A stretch of 64,000 nt of DNA from Caballeronia temeraria. GTDB taxonomy: Bacteria; Pseudomonadota; Gammaproteobacteria; Burkholderiales; Burkholderiaceae. The notes beneath the pieces are model-generated. The model was given only the letters and a program-made list of their open reading frames with translations, searched no databases and was not told the DNA's origin. Positions within the stretch are counted from its first letter, which is position 1, and each line of letters begins with the position of its first letter. The DNA lies in assembly GCF_001544795.2 (NCBI RefSeq), contig NZ_FCOI02000009.1, positions 124,001-188,000 on the forward strand, read 5' to 3'. Made by a program: the position numbers and the translations under genes. Shown here one piece after another: positions 25,610-33,700 of this stretch.

Positions 25610-27289
25610 ATGTCGGTGAACTACGCCAGTCTGCGTTTCGAATACGAGCGCGCGCCCGATCACGATGCGCCCGCGTCATCGCCTTATCCCGTTGCCATCG
25701 TCGGCGCAGGTCCGGTCGGGCTGGCCACGGCCATCGATCTCGCGCAGCAGGGCGTGCGCACCGTGCTGCTCGACAACGACGACACCGTATCGAGCGGCTC
25801 GCGCGCAATCTGCTTCGCCAAGCGCACGCTCGAAATCTTCGATCGCCTCGGCTGCGGCGACCGGATGATCGAGAAGGGCGTGAGCTGGAATGTCGGCAAG
25901 GTTTTTTTGCAGGATGAGCTTGTCTACACGTTCAATCTTCTCCCGGAAACAGGTCATTCGCGGCCCGCGTTCATCAACCTGCAGCAGTACTACGTCGAAG
26001 GCTTTCTCGCCGAACGCGCGATGCAACTGGAGCAGTTGCAATTGCGCTGGAAGAGCAATGTCATCGGCGTGACGCAGCATGAGGATCACGTCGAGTTGCA
26101 GATCGAAACGCCCGATGGCGTGTATCCGCTGAAGGCGCAATACGCGATCGCCGCCGATGGCTCCCGCAGTGCGATGCGCAAGCTTCTCGGTCTCGACAGC
26201 CACGGCCGCACGTTCAAGGATCGCTTCCTGATCGCCGATGTGAAGATGAAGGCGCCGTTTCCGACCGAGCGCTGGTTCTGGTTCGATCCGCCGTTCCATC
26301 GCAACCAGTCGGTTCTGTTGCATCGTCAGCCGGACAATGTGTGGCGCATCGATTTTCAGCTCGGCTGGGATGCGGACCCGGTCGCGGAGAAAGCACCCGA
26401 GCGCGTGATTCCGCGCGTGAAGGCACTGCTCGGCGATGACGCCGAATTTGAACTGGAATGGGTGAGCGTGTACACGTTCTCGTGTCTGCGCATGGATGAT
26501 TTCAGGCACGGGCGCATCATCTTCGCGGGCGATTCCGCGCATGGCGTGTCGCCGTTCGGCGCGCGCGGCGCAAATAGCGGCGTGCAGGACGCGGACAACC
26601 TCGCGTGGAAGCTGAAGCTCGTCGTGAACGGCGATGCGCCGCATACGCTGCTCGACACCTACGCGTCCGAGCGTGAATATGCAGCCGATGAAAACATCCT
26701 CAACTCGACGCGCGCCACCGACTTCATCACGCCGAAGAGCCCTGTTTCAAGGCTCTTTCGCGATGCGACGCTCAATCTCGCGAAGGATTGCGCCTTCGCG
26801 CGGCGCATGGCGAACAGCGGGCGGCTCTCGGTGCCCGCGGTACTGCGCGATTCGACGCTCAACACGCCCGACAATGAAGGCGATGCCTTCGCTTGCGCGA
26901 TGATTCCGGGCGCGCCGTGCGTGGATGCGCCCGTGCGCGTCGATGACCGCGATGCCTGGCTCTTGCCGCAGACGCACGGCGGCGCATTCACGGGCATCTA
27001 TTTCTGCGGGCTGGGGCACGGCCCCGAAGTCTGCGCCAAAAGCCTTGCTGGCCTGGCGAACGGGCCGCTTCCCGTGCGTGCGCTTATCGTCGTGCCGAGA
27101 GGCATGATGTGCACGGTGCCGGGCGTGACGGTGGTGGAAGATGTGGAAGGCATGGTTGCGCATCGCTTCGATGCACGGCCCGGCACGTTCTATCTGCTGC
27201 GTCCGGATCAACATGTATGCGCGCGCTGGCGCGCCTTCGATGCGGCATCGGTGACGGCCGCGGTCAAGCGTGCAACCTGCAACGGATGA
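25610..27289 (+). CDS. FAD-dependent aromatic hydroxylase (MhpA/PHBH family)
   Basis: 559 residues. The FAD ADP-binding motif is IVGAGPVGLATAIDL, the DG motif is IAADGSRSAMRKLL and the GD motif is FAGDSAHGVSPFGARGANSG; a C-terminal thioredoxin-like domain brings it to the length of phenol or 3-(3-hydroxyphenyl)propionate monooxygenases. It would hydroxylate an aromatic ring using NAD(P)H and oxygen. GGAG lies seven bases before the ATG. It overlaps the DUF2783 gene by 4 bp; this pair recurs in aromatic-degradation loci. The substrate is unknown. Confidence 0.85.
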   Translation: MSVNYASLRFEYERAPDHDAPASSPYPVAIVGAGPVGLATAIDLAQQGVRTVLLDNDDTVSSGSRAICFAKRTLEIFDRLGCGDRMIEKGVSWNVGKVFLQDELVYTFNLLPETGHSRPAFINLQQYYVEGFLAERAMQLEQLQLRWKSNVIGVTQHEDHVELQIETPDGVYPLKAQYAIAADGSRSAMRKLLGLDSHGRTFKDRFLIADVKMKAPFPTERWFWFDPPFHRNQSVLLHRQPDNVWRIDFQLGWDADPVAEKAPERVIPRVKALLGDDAEFELEWVSVYTFSCLRMDDFRHGRIIFAGDSAHGVSPFGARGANSGVQDADNLAWKLKLVVNGDAPHTLLDTYASEREYAADENILNSTRATDFITPKSPVSRLFRDATLNLAKDCAFARRMANSGRLSVPAVLRDSTLNTPDNEGDAFACAMIPGAPCVDAPVRVDDRDAWLLPQTHGGAFTGIYFCGLGHGPEVCAKSLAGLANGPLPVRALIVVPRGMMCTVPGVTVVEDVEGMVAHRFDARPGTFYLLRPDQHVCARWRAFDAASVTAAVKRATCNG

Positions 27290-27498
27290 TGAATCGTATG
27301 AAGCTCAATCTCGAACTGAATATCGCGGATCACGACGCGTTCTACGAGCGCTTGATCGACACGCACAACGGGCTTTCCGATGAAGCCAGCCACATGCTCA
27401 ACGCGAAGCTCGTGTTGCTGCTCGCGAATCACATCGGTGATAACGACGTGTTGAAAGAAGCGCTGGCGATGGCGCGTCACGGCCTCGCCGCGAGCTGA
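27286..27498 (+). CDS. DUF2783 domain protein
   Basis: 70 residues (66 if the third in-frame ATG at 27298 is used). The core [19 protein letters not shown] ... [18 protein letters not shown] matches DUF2783, small helical proteins found next to FAD monooxygenases. It overlaps the hydroxylase stop by 4 bp (ATGA), so it is translationally coupled and is probably an accessory protein. Its 3' end overlaps the convergent mobB gene by 22 bp. Confidence 0.82.
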   Translation: MMNRMKLNLELNIADHDAFYERLIDTHNGLSDEASHMLNAKLVLLLANHIGDNDVLKEALAMARHGLAAS

Positions 27499-28019
27499 TC
27501 GTTCAGTACGATGCCCATGCGTTCGCAGATAAATTTACCGATGCTCGCGATGTCGTTCAGATCGAGCACCGGCAAGTTCGAATCGATCGCGGCGGCGTCA
27601 TCGGTGGCGATCGCAATGATCTCCACATCCGTTTTGTAGAGCGGATCGCGGCCGGCGGAAGGCCGCACGACCTCGATGCGCGGCATCGTTTCGCGCGCGA
27701 ATCCTTCTACGATCACGAGGTCCGCGTGCGACAGCCGCGCGGCCAGTTCGCGAAGCGGCGGCTCCGCGTCGCCATTCAGCTCACGCACGATCGCATACCG
27801 GAACGGCGATGCGATCAGCACTTCCCCCGCGCCCGCGCGACGAAAGCGCGCACTGTCCTTGCCCGGCGGCTCGAGTTCGATCGAGTGATGACTGTGCTTG
27901 ATGACATTGACCGTGATGCCGCGAGCGCGCAGCCACGGCAACAGTGCTTCGATCAAAGTGGTCTTGCCCTGTCCCGAGCGGCCCGAAATGCCGACGAGCG
28001 GCGGATGAAGCGAGTCCAT
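27477..28019 (-). CDS. mobB: Molybdopterin-guanine dinucleotide biosynthesis protein B
   Basis: 180 residues, P-loop GTPase of the MobB family: [39 protein letters not shown] and [18 protein letters not shown]. MobB assists MobA in attaching GMP to molybdopterin to form the MGD cofactor. It is a lone gene here, without moa, moe or mobA neighbours. The SD before the ATG is weak. Its end overlaps the DUF2783 gene tail to tail. Confidence 0.9.
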   Translation of the reverse strand: MDSLHPPLVGISGRSGQGKTTLIEALLPWLRARGITVNVIKHSHHSIELEPPGKDSARFRRAGAGEVLIASPFRYAIVRELNGDAEPPLRELAARLSHADLVIVEGFARETMPRIEVVRPSAGRDPLYKTDVEIIAIATDDAAAIDSNLPVLDLNDIASIGKFICERMGIVLNDQLAARP

Positions 28020-28203
28020 GCGAATGGTCGGCTGATTGTTCTGGTTTCGATCAAGCGAGTTTAACGGGTCGATAGCGAGCGCGGAGAAATCGCGCTATCG
28101 TCGGGCATTGCCTTTGCGGCACGTTACGCTTTCGCACGAGAGCAGGATTCCGACCCCATCGCCTGAAACGTGCGCGAAGCCCAGCAATCAAAGGATCTCC
28201 GAC

Positions 28204-30726
28204 ATGGCCGAAGATAATCCCAGCACCGCGCTCGCACCGCAGCAGTTTTCCATCGACGTGATGCTCGAAAAGTATGCCAAGGGCGACGAGACGCGCGTCG
28301 AGGATATTTATCGACGTGTGGCGCGCGGTGTCGCGCATGCCGAGCCGCAAGAGGCGCGCGCGAAGATCGAAGCCGAGTTCGTCGATAACTTCAGACGCGG
28401 CGCGCTCGGTGCCGGGCGCATCATGAGCGCGGCGGGCGCGGGCATCGACGCCACGCTCATCAACTGCTTCGTGCAGCCCGTCGGCGACGCGATACAGGGC
28501 GTCGACAGCAACGGGCTGCCTGGCATCTACGTCGCGCTGTTGCAGGCCGCCGAGACGATGCGTCGCGGGGGCGGCGTCGGCTATAACTTTTCCGCGATCC
28601 GTCCGCGAGGCGCGCGCGTGCATTCGACGGGATCGGCCGCTTCGGGCCCATGCAGCTACATGGATGTATTCGATGCATCGTGCCGCACGGTCGAGAGCGC
28701 CGGTTCGCGGCGCGGCGCGCAGATGGGCATTCTCGATTGCTCGCATCCCGATCTGCTCGAATTCATCGCGGCCAAGCATACGAAAGGGCGCTGGAACAAC
28801 TTCAACGTATCGATCGCGGTGACCGACGAGTTCATGCAGGCCGTCGCCGACGATGCCGCATGGCAACTCGTGCACAAGGCCGAGCCATCGCCCGCTCAAC
28901 GCGCGGCCGAGGGCATGCATCAGCGCGAAGACGGGATGTGGGTCTATCGCGAAGTGCAGGCGCGCGAAGTGTGGAACACGATCATGCGCTCGACCTACGA
29001 TGTCGCCGAGCCGGGCGTCGTGTTCATGTCGCGCATGAACGACGACAACAACCTGCGCGCCATCGAAGCGATCCGCGCAACCAATCCATGCGGCGAGCAG
29101 CCGCTGCCCGCATACGGCTGCTGCAATCTCGGCCCGCTCAATCTCACGCGTTTCGTGCATGATCCGTTCGCGCAGATGCGTGGCGGCGCGCCATCGTTCG
29201 ATTGGGACGGCCTCGCGCGCACGACGCGCACGCAAGTGCGTTTCCTCGACGATGTACTCGACGTCACGCTCTGGCCGCTCGACGAACAGGCGCGCGAAGC
29301 GGCGGCGAAGCGGCGTATCGGCGTGGGCTTCACGGGACTGGGCGATACGCTCGTCATGCTCGGCCTGCGTTATGACGCGCAGGAAGGACGCGACTTCGCG
29401 ACGCGCGTCGCCCGCACGATGCGCGATGAAGCGTATCGCGCATCCGTCGAGCTCGCGAAGGAGCGCGGCAAGTTTCCGCTCTTCGATGCGAAGCGCTATC
29501 TGGAAGAAGGCACGTTCGCTTCGCGCTTGCCGGACGACATCAAGCGCGCGATTCGCGAGCACGGCATTCGCAACAGCCATCTGCTCTCGATCGCGCCGAC
29601 GGGCACCGTGAGCCTTGCGTTCGCGGACAACGCGTCGAACGGCATCGAGCCTGCGTTCTCGTGGACATATCAGCGCACCAAGCGCATGGCGGACGGCTCG
29701 CGTCAGACCTTTGCCGTCGAAGACCACGCGTATCGGCTGTATCGCGAGATGGGCGGCGACGTGAACGCGTTGCCCGACTATTTCGTGAGCGCGCTGGACA
29801 TGTCCGCGCACGATCACATGGAGATGATGGCGGCGGTGCAGCCTTTCGTCGACACGTCGATCTCGAAGACCGTGAACGTGCCCGCCGATTATCCGTTCGA
29901 CAAGTTTCAGGATCTCTATTTCGAAGCATGGCGGCGCGGCCTGAAGGGGCTTGCGACGTATCGGCCGAACGAGACACTCGGCGCGGTGCTGTCCGTCGCG
30001 CCCGCGGAAACGCCGAGCGATTCGCCGGACCCCGAGCTCGATCTCGATCCGCTGCGCATTGCGATCGATCATCGGCCGAAAGGGGAGTTGCCCGCGATCA
30101 TCGAAAAGGTCGAGTATCTGACGCAGGCGGGCAAGAAGTCGCTGTATCTCGCGGTGTCGTTCATCGAAGTGACGGGGCGCATCGGCGGCGAGGACGTGAC
30201 GATCGAGCGGCCCATCGAGTTCTTCATTCCTACCGGGCAACGCGACGAATCGCAGCAATGGATCACGGCGACAATGCGTTCAATTTCGCTCGCGGCTCGC
30301 GGCGGCTTCGCGGCGCGCACGCTTCAGGATATGCGCAAGGTGTCGTGGGATCGCGGACAAGTGCGTCTCGGCGATGTCGAACGGCTCGACGGACATCGCA
30401 GTCCGCGCTGGCACGATTCGGAAGTGGCGGCGTTAGCTTATGCGATCCAGCAGATTCTTTATCGACGCGGTTTTCTCGATGCAGAAGGAAACCAGGTACC
30501 GTCGCGCGTGCTTGCGCGCAAGGGTGCCGATCGCGCGCCGCATCCGGTAGCTATAGACGATGAAGGCGACGAAGTATCCGAACGTCCCACGCAAGGCGAA
30601 ATCGATCCACATAGCCTGCCCCTCATGCACGGCCGTAAATGCGCGACGTGCGGTGCAAATGCAGTGATCCGCAAGGACGGCTGCGACTTCTGCACGGCAT
30701 GCGGCGAAATCGGCGCGTGCGGTTGA
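28204..30726 (+). CDS. nrdJ: Adenosylcobalamin-dependent (class II) ribonucleotide reductase
   Basis: 840 residues. The active-site NCFVQPVGD cysteine region, the NPCGEQPLPAYGCCNLGPLNL region (positions near residue 300) and the conserved IAPTGTVSLAFADNASNG lie in the usual order. A C-terminal Cys-rich tail (CATCGANAVIRKDGCDFC, then CGEIGACG) probably relays reducing power or binds zinc. The enzyme makes deoxyribonucleotides using adenosylcobalamin, with or without oxygen. ATG 28204 follows an AAAGGAT SD. I saw no cobalamin riboswitch upstream. It is a natural consumer of the B12 made by the cluster at 44-63 kb. Confidence 0.92.
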   Translation: MAEDNPSTALAPQQFSIDVMLEKYAKGDETRVEDIYRRVARGVAHAEPQEARAKIEAEFVDNFRRGALGAGRIMSAAGAGIDATLINCFVQPVGDAIQGVDSNGLPGIYVALLQAAETMRRGGGVGYNFSAIRPRGARVHSTGSAASGPCSYMDVFDASCRTVESAGSRRGAQMGILDCSHPDLLEFIAAKHTKGRWNNFNVSIAVTDEFMQAVADDAAWQLVHKAEPSPAQRAAEGMHQREDGMWVYREVQAREVWNTIMRSTYDVAEPGVVFMSRMNDDNNLRAIEAIRATNPCGEQPLPAYGCCNLGPLNLTRFVHDPFAQMRGGAPSFDWDGLARTTRTQVRFLDDVLDVTLWPLDEQAREAAAKRRIGVGFTGLGDTLVMLGLRYDAQEGRDFATRVARTMRDEAYRASVELAKERGKFPLFDAKRYLEEGTFASRLPDDIKRAIREHGIRNSHLLSIAPTGTVSLAFADNASNGIEPAFSWTYQRTKRMADGSRQTFAVEDHAYRLYREMGGDVNALPDYFVSALDMSAHDHMEMMAAVQPFVDTSISKTVNVPADYPFDKFQDLYFEAWRRGLKGLATYRPNETLGAVLSVAPAETPSDSPDPELDLDPLRIAIDHRPKGELPAIIEKVEYLTQAGKKSLYLAVSFIEVTGRIGGEDVTIERPIEFFIPTGQRDESQQWITATMRSISLAARGGFAARTLQDMRKVSWDRGQVRLGDVERLDGHRSPRWHDSEVAALAYAIQQILYRRGFLDAEGNQVPSRVLARKGADRAPHPVAIDDEGDEVSERPTQGEIDPHSLPLMHGRKCATCGANAVIRKDGCDFCTACGEIGACG

Positions 30727-30737
30727 GTTCAATAAAA

Positions 30738-30768
30738 AAGGCGCGGGCTTTTGGGTCCGCGCCTTGAT
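30738..30768 (+). terminator. Terminator after nrdJ
   Basis: The stem AAGGCGCGG / CCGCGCCTT has a 10-base loop and lies 12 bp after the nrdJ stop. The 3' T-run is short, so strength is uncertain. Confidence 0.7.
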
Positions 30769-30769
30769 C

Positions 30770-30925
30770 TCACGCCCAATGCGAGCGTTCAGTACCTTCC
30801 TGCTTCTTCTCTTGCTCAACGCCCGACGATTGCGCCGTGTGATGCGTGAACGGATGCCACACCGGCGTATGCGTAGGGAGTTCGTCGAGAAGCGAGAACT
30901 GATCGAGTGATGTGTTTTCGAACAT
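30770..30925 (-). CDS. Small hypothetical protein, 51 residues
   Basis: An open frame starting MFENTSLDQFSLLDELPTHT and ending ERSHWA, rich in Thr, His, Gln and Glu, with no hydrophobic segment. AGAGG lies five bases before the ATG at 30925. It starts 34 bp after the stop of the DUF4148 gene on the same strand and may form an operon with it. The stop sits next to the nrdJ terminator. No family recognised. Confidence 0.5.
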   Translation of the reverse strand: MFENTSLDQFSLLDELPTHTPVWHPFTHHTAQSSGVEQEKKQEGTERSHWA

Positions 30926-30958
30926 GATGACCTCTTGAATCCATTGCTGACGGCGCGA

Positions 30959-31324
30959 TCAACGCGTCGTCACAGTGCCTTGCGTTGCCGAGCCATTCGC
31001 ATACTCGACGATCTCGCGGTTGCGCGCTTCCGCCTGCGCCGCATCGCGTGTGCGTTGGTCGCTTTGCGCGGCGACGGCATCGCCCCACATGCTGCGTTCC
31101 GGATAGGTGTTGCGGTTCAATGCCGGCAACGAGCCGTTCGAATACGCGGCCGCGAGTTCGGCACGCACTTGCGCTCGTGTCTTGGGCGTATCGCTCGCAG
31201 TGGTTTGCGTCTGAACCTGATACGTGCCTGCGTGGCCGATGCCCTGGCCGCTCTGCGCGAAAGCCGTAGTCGTGACGACAGCGGAGATGGCTGCGAGAGA
31301 AAATCCCGTGATGAGCTGTTTCAT
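30959..31324 (-). CDS. DUF4148 periplasmic protein
   Basis: 121 residues. An N-terminal signal peptide ends near AFAQS. The mature part carries the DUF4148 motif TRAQVRAELAAAYSNGSLPA and then NRNTYPE, characteristic of the many small secreted DUF4148 proteins of Burkholderiaceae; function unknown. ATG 31324 has AAAGGAG eight bases upstream. The region upstream has a tandem repeat that may be its operator. Confidence 0.85.
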   Translation of the reverse strand: MKQLITGFSLAAISAVVTTTAFAQSGQGIGHAGTYQVQTQTTASDTPKTRAQVRAELAAAYSNGSLPALNRNTYPERSMWGDAVAAQSDQRTRDAAQAEARNREIVEYANGSATQGTVTTR

Positions 31325-31441
31325 GCTTGCGACTCCTTTCATTCCGATGCAGCGTGCGGGCAAATGCGGATTGCATTCGGCGTTGTGCGTGCTGCGTTGG
31401 GAACGAATGTAGTCGCGGGCTACGTGCGGATAAATGCCGTA

Positions 31442-31473
31442 TCGGCGAATAGATTTATCGATTTCGGCGAATA
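31442..31473. repeat. Tandem 10-bp direct repeat upstream of the DUF4148 gene
   Basis: TCGGCGAATA occurs at 31442-31451 and again at 31464-31473, 22 bp apart (two helical turns), about 120 bp upstream of the DUF4148 start. The spacing fits the tandem half-sites of a response regulator, but no regulator is identified. Confidence 0.4.
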
Positions 31474-31506
31474 ATCGCCCGGAGGCTTGCTGCGCGGGGT
31501 TCTGAC

Positions 31507-31539
31507 GGGCACGGCAAACGTCATGTGTTTGCCGTGCCC
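31507..31539. terminator. Hairpin between the LysR gene and the DUF4148 promoter region
   Basis: A perfect 12-bp stem (GGGCACGGCAAA / TTTGCCGTGCCC) with a 9-base loop lies just beyond the LysR stop. There is no real T-tract on the minus strand, so it is a possible rather than certain terminator. Confidence 0.55.
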
Positions 31540-31558
31540 TTATGCGGAAGAGGGATAA

Positions 31559-32569
31559 CTACGCGACGATATCCTCGGTGCCTGCGACTTCCGGCGTGCC
31601 GTGCCGCACGAGTGTCGGCGACGGCGTGCTCGTCGGCAGGCAGCGCTCTTCCGCGTCCTTCTGACCTTGCAGAAGCGGGCAGCGCTCGAACAACTCGGCG
31701 GCCCAGTCGACGAACACGCGCACCTTCGGCGACAGGTGCCGGTTATGCGGATACACCGCGGAAATAGGCATCGGCAGCGGATTCCATTGCGGCAGCACTT
31801 CGACGAGTTCGCCTGCGCGCAGATACGGCAACGCCATGAAACGCGGCACCTGAATGATGCCGACGCCCTTCAGGCCGCAGCTCAAATACGCTTCGGCATC
31901 GTTCACCGCGATCATGCCGCGCATCTTCACTTCGATGGTTTCATCGTCGACGACGAAATCCATGTCCATGATGCGGCCCGTGCGGCTCGAAAAATAATTC
32001 ACCGCCGTGTGATTCTGCAAATCGTCGATGGTTTTCGGCGTGCCGTTGCGTTCCAGATATTGGGGCGCCGCGACCGTTACCCCCTGAAACACGCCGATGC
32101 GCCGCGCGACGAGACTCGAATCCTGCAGCGTGCCGACGCGAATCACGCAATCGACGCCTTCCTGAATGAGATCGACCGGCTTGTCGCCGAAGCCCATCAT
32201 CAGTTCGATGTCGGGATAGCGCGAGTGGAAATCGCATAGCTGCGGCATCACGATGAGCCGCCCGATCGCACCGGGCATATCCACGCGCAGCTTGCCGTGC
32301 GGACCTTTTCCGTTGGTCGAGAACGAGCCTTCCGCTTCCTCGATGTCCGCGAGAATGCGCACGCAACGCTCGTAATACGCGGCGCCGTCCGGCGTGAGAT
32401 TGAGCCTGCGCGTCGTGCGCTGAAGCAGCCGCACGTTCAGATGCGCTTCAAGATTCTGGATGATCGTCGTGACCGAAGCGCGGGGCAGACTGAGCGTGTC
32501 CGCTGCGCGGGAAAAGCTGTTGGTGTCGACGACGCGGGTGAAGACCTGCATTGCTTGTAGCCGATCCAT
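31559..32569 (-). CDS. LysR-family regulator divergent from the efflux operon (CeoR/BpeT-like)
   Basis: 336 residues. An N-terminal LysR helix-turn-helix (MDRLQAMQVFTRVVDTNSFS ... ASVTTIIQNLEAHLNV) precedes an effector domain; the C-terminal ~40 residues are a Thr/Pro/Glu-rich extension. It diverges from llpE and an RND operon, the position of CeoR in Burkholderia cenocepacia and BpeT in B. pseudomallei, which activate the pump. That functional call rests on synteny. A GAGAG-type SD precedes the ATG at 32569. Confidence 0.82.
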   Translation of the reverse strand: MDRLQAMQVFTRVVDTNSFSRAADTLSLPRASVTTIIQNLEAHLNVRLLQRTTRRLNLTPDGAAYYERCVRILADIEEAEGSFSTNGKGPHGKLRVDMPGAIGRLIVMPQLCDFHSRYPDIELMMGFGDKPVDLIQEGVDCVIRVGTLQDSSLVARRIGVFQGVTVAAPQYLERNGTPKTIDDLQNHTAVNYFSSRTGRIMDMDFVVDDETIEVKMRGMIAVNDAEAYLSCGLKGVGIIQVPRFMALPYLRAGELVEVLPQWNPLPMPISAVYPHNRHLSPKVRVFVDWAAELFERCPLLQGQKDAEERCLPTSTPSPTLVRHGTPEVAGTEDIVA

Positions 32570-32596
32570 GTTCTCTCACCTTCCTTGCCTTGCGAC

Positions 32597-32663
32597 GCAC
32601 TCAATTAAGTGCGCGCTAAAGAATGACCGAAAGAACAATCGCGAGGGATAACCACGATTGTTC
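32597..32663. promoter_or_regulatory. Dyads in the LysR-llpE divergent promoter
   Basis: The 218-bp gap between the LysR gene and llpE has two perfect inverted repeats: GCACT-N6-AGTGC (32597-32612) and GAACAATCG-N13-CGATTGTTC (32633-32641 with 32655-32663). The second is a good candidate for the LysR binding site or another repressor's operator. Confidence 0.5.
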
Positions 32664-32787
32664 GGTGCGACCGAATTGTGTTGCCGGATTATAGGCATTT
32701 ATTAAAAAAGGCGCGGACTCCAGAATTCGCAGCATCGCAACTTACGCGTGAAGGCCTTGCGGCAGCGGCCTCGCACTGAGAATAACC

Positions 32788-33606
32788 ATGGCATCACTGT
32801 TGGATCTGGAGTCGACTCCGCGCTTGTGCATCGAAGATGTGCACATCACGGGACACGCGCAGCCGATCACGCTGCGCAGCTATCGTCCCGCATCGGACGG
32901 CACCCTCCTGCCCATCGTTCTTTACTTCCACGGCGGCGGTTTTATTCGCGGCGGACTCGACGATGCCGATATCGCCGCAGCGACGATCGCACGCGATACG
33001 CCCGCGTGGGTCGTATCGGTCGGCTATTCGCTCGCGCCGAAGTTTCCGTTTCCCGCCGGGCCGGAAGACGGCTATCGCGCGGCGCAATGGGCCGTCGCGA
33101 ATGCGCGCGCGCAGCGTGCGGACCCGCAGCGCATCGGCATAGCGGGGCATGACGCGGGCGGCAATCTCGCGACGTGCGTCTCGGCCATCGCACGTGATCG
33201 TGGTGATATTCGCATGTCCGCGCAAGCCCTGCTCGCGCCCTTGCTCGATCCGAGCATGACGCGCCTCGCCGACGAACGCAAAGTGCTGTGCCCCGATTTC
33301 GAAGCATGCGAATGCGCGCAGTGGTATCGCGCGTATCTGCCGAATCCGTCGCAACGTCTGCATCCGTATGCCGCGCCGCTCGAATCGCGCCGTCTCGCTG
33401 GACTGCCCGCCGCGATGATCGCGAGTGCCGAGCACGATCTCCTGCATATCGAAGCGGAGAAATACGCGGGCGAGCTGATCGCAGCGGGCGTGCCGACGGA
33501 AGTGACGCGTCATGGCAAGACGTCGCATCAGGCGCTTGCCGCGCATCCCGACGCGCTCGCGGATGTCGTCGCGTTCTTCAAGAAGCGCCTGGCACGCGCG
33601 AAATAA
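32788..33606 (+). CDS. llpE: Alpha/beta-hydrolase of the HSL family (LlpE-like), nucleophile replaced
   Basis: 272 residues. The oxyanion motif HGGG is at 48-51. The nucleophile elbow reads GHDAGG, with Asp122 where the family has Ser (GDSAGG). The other likely triad members, Asp217 (AEHDLL) and His247 (SHQAL), remain. With Asp as nucleophile it may be inactive as an esterase or act differently. A lipase-like llpE heads the ceoAB-opcM and bpeEF-oprC efflux operons of Burkholderia, which this locus matches. It is followed by the adaptor gene after 94 bp. SD weak (GAGAA). Confidence 0.78.
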   Translation: MASLLDLESTPRLCIEDVHITGHAQPITLRSYRPASDGTLLPIVLYFHGGGFIRGGLDDADIAAATIARDTPAWVVSVGYSLAPKFPFPAGPEDGYRAAQWAVANARAQRADPQRIGIAGHDAGGNLATCVSAIARDRGDIRMSAQALLAPLLDPSMTRLADERKVLCPDFEACECAQWYRAYLPNPSQRLHPYAAPLESRRLAGLPAAMIASAEHDLLHIEAEKYAGELIAAGVPTEVTRHGKTSHQALAAHPDALADVVAFFKKRLARAK

Positions 33607-33700
33607 GCGCAAAAAGCAGACGCGAAAAGCAGAGCGCAAGAATCGGCACGCCAGCCACGCACCAGACAACAACAATCTCAACGCAACCGGAGCCTTCACC

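Noticed and set aside
28036..28203. Possible cobalamin riboswitch upstream of nrdJ
   Set aside because: I looked for the GCCACTG core, CCCCCGCAACGG-type element and the 3' GTCAG element. None is present in this order.
28051..30258. A long open frame (735 codons) antisense to nrdJ
   Set aside because: High-GC coding strands leave open antisense frames. It is Arg/His-rich, has no domain or SD, and mirrors a well-conserved enzyme.
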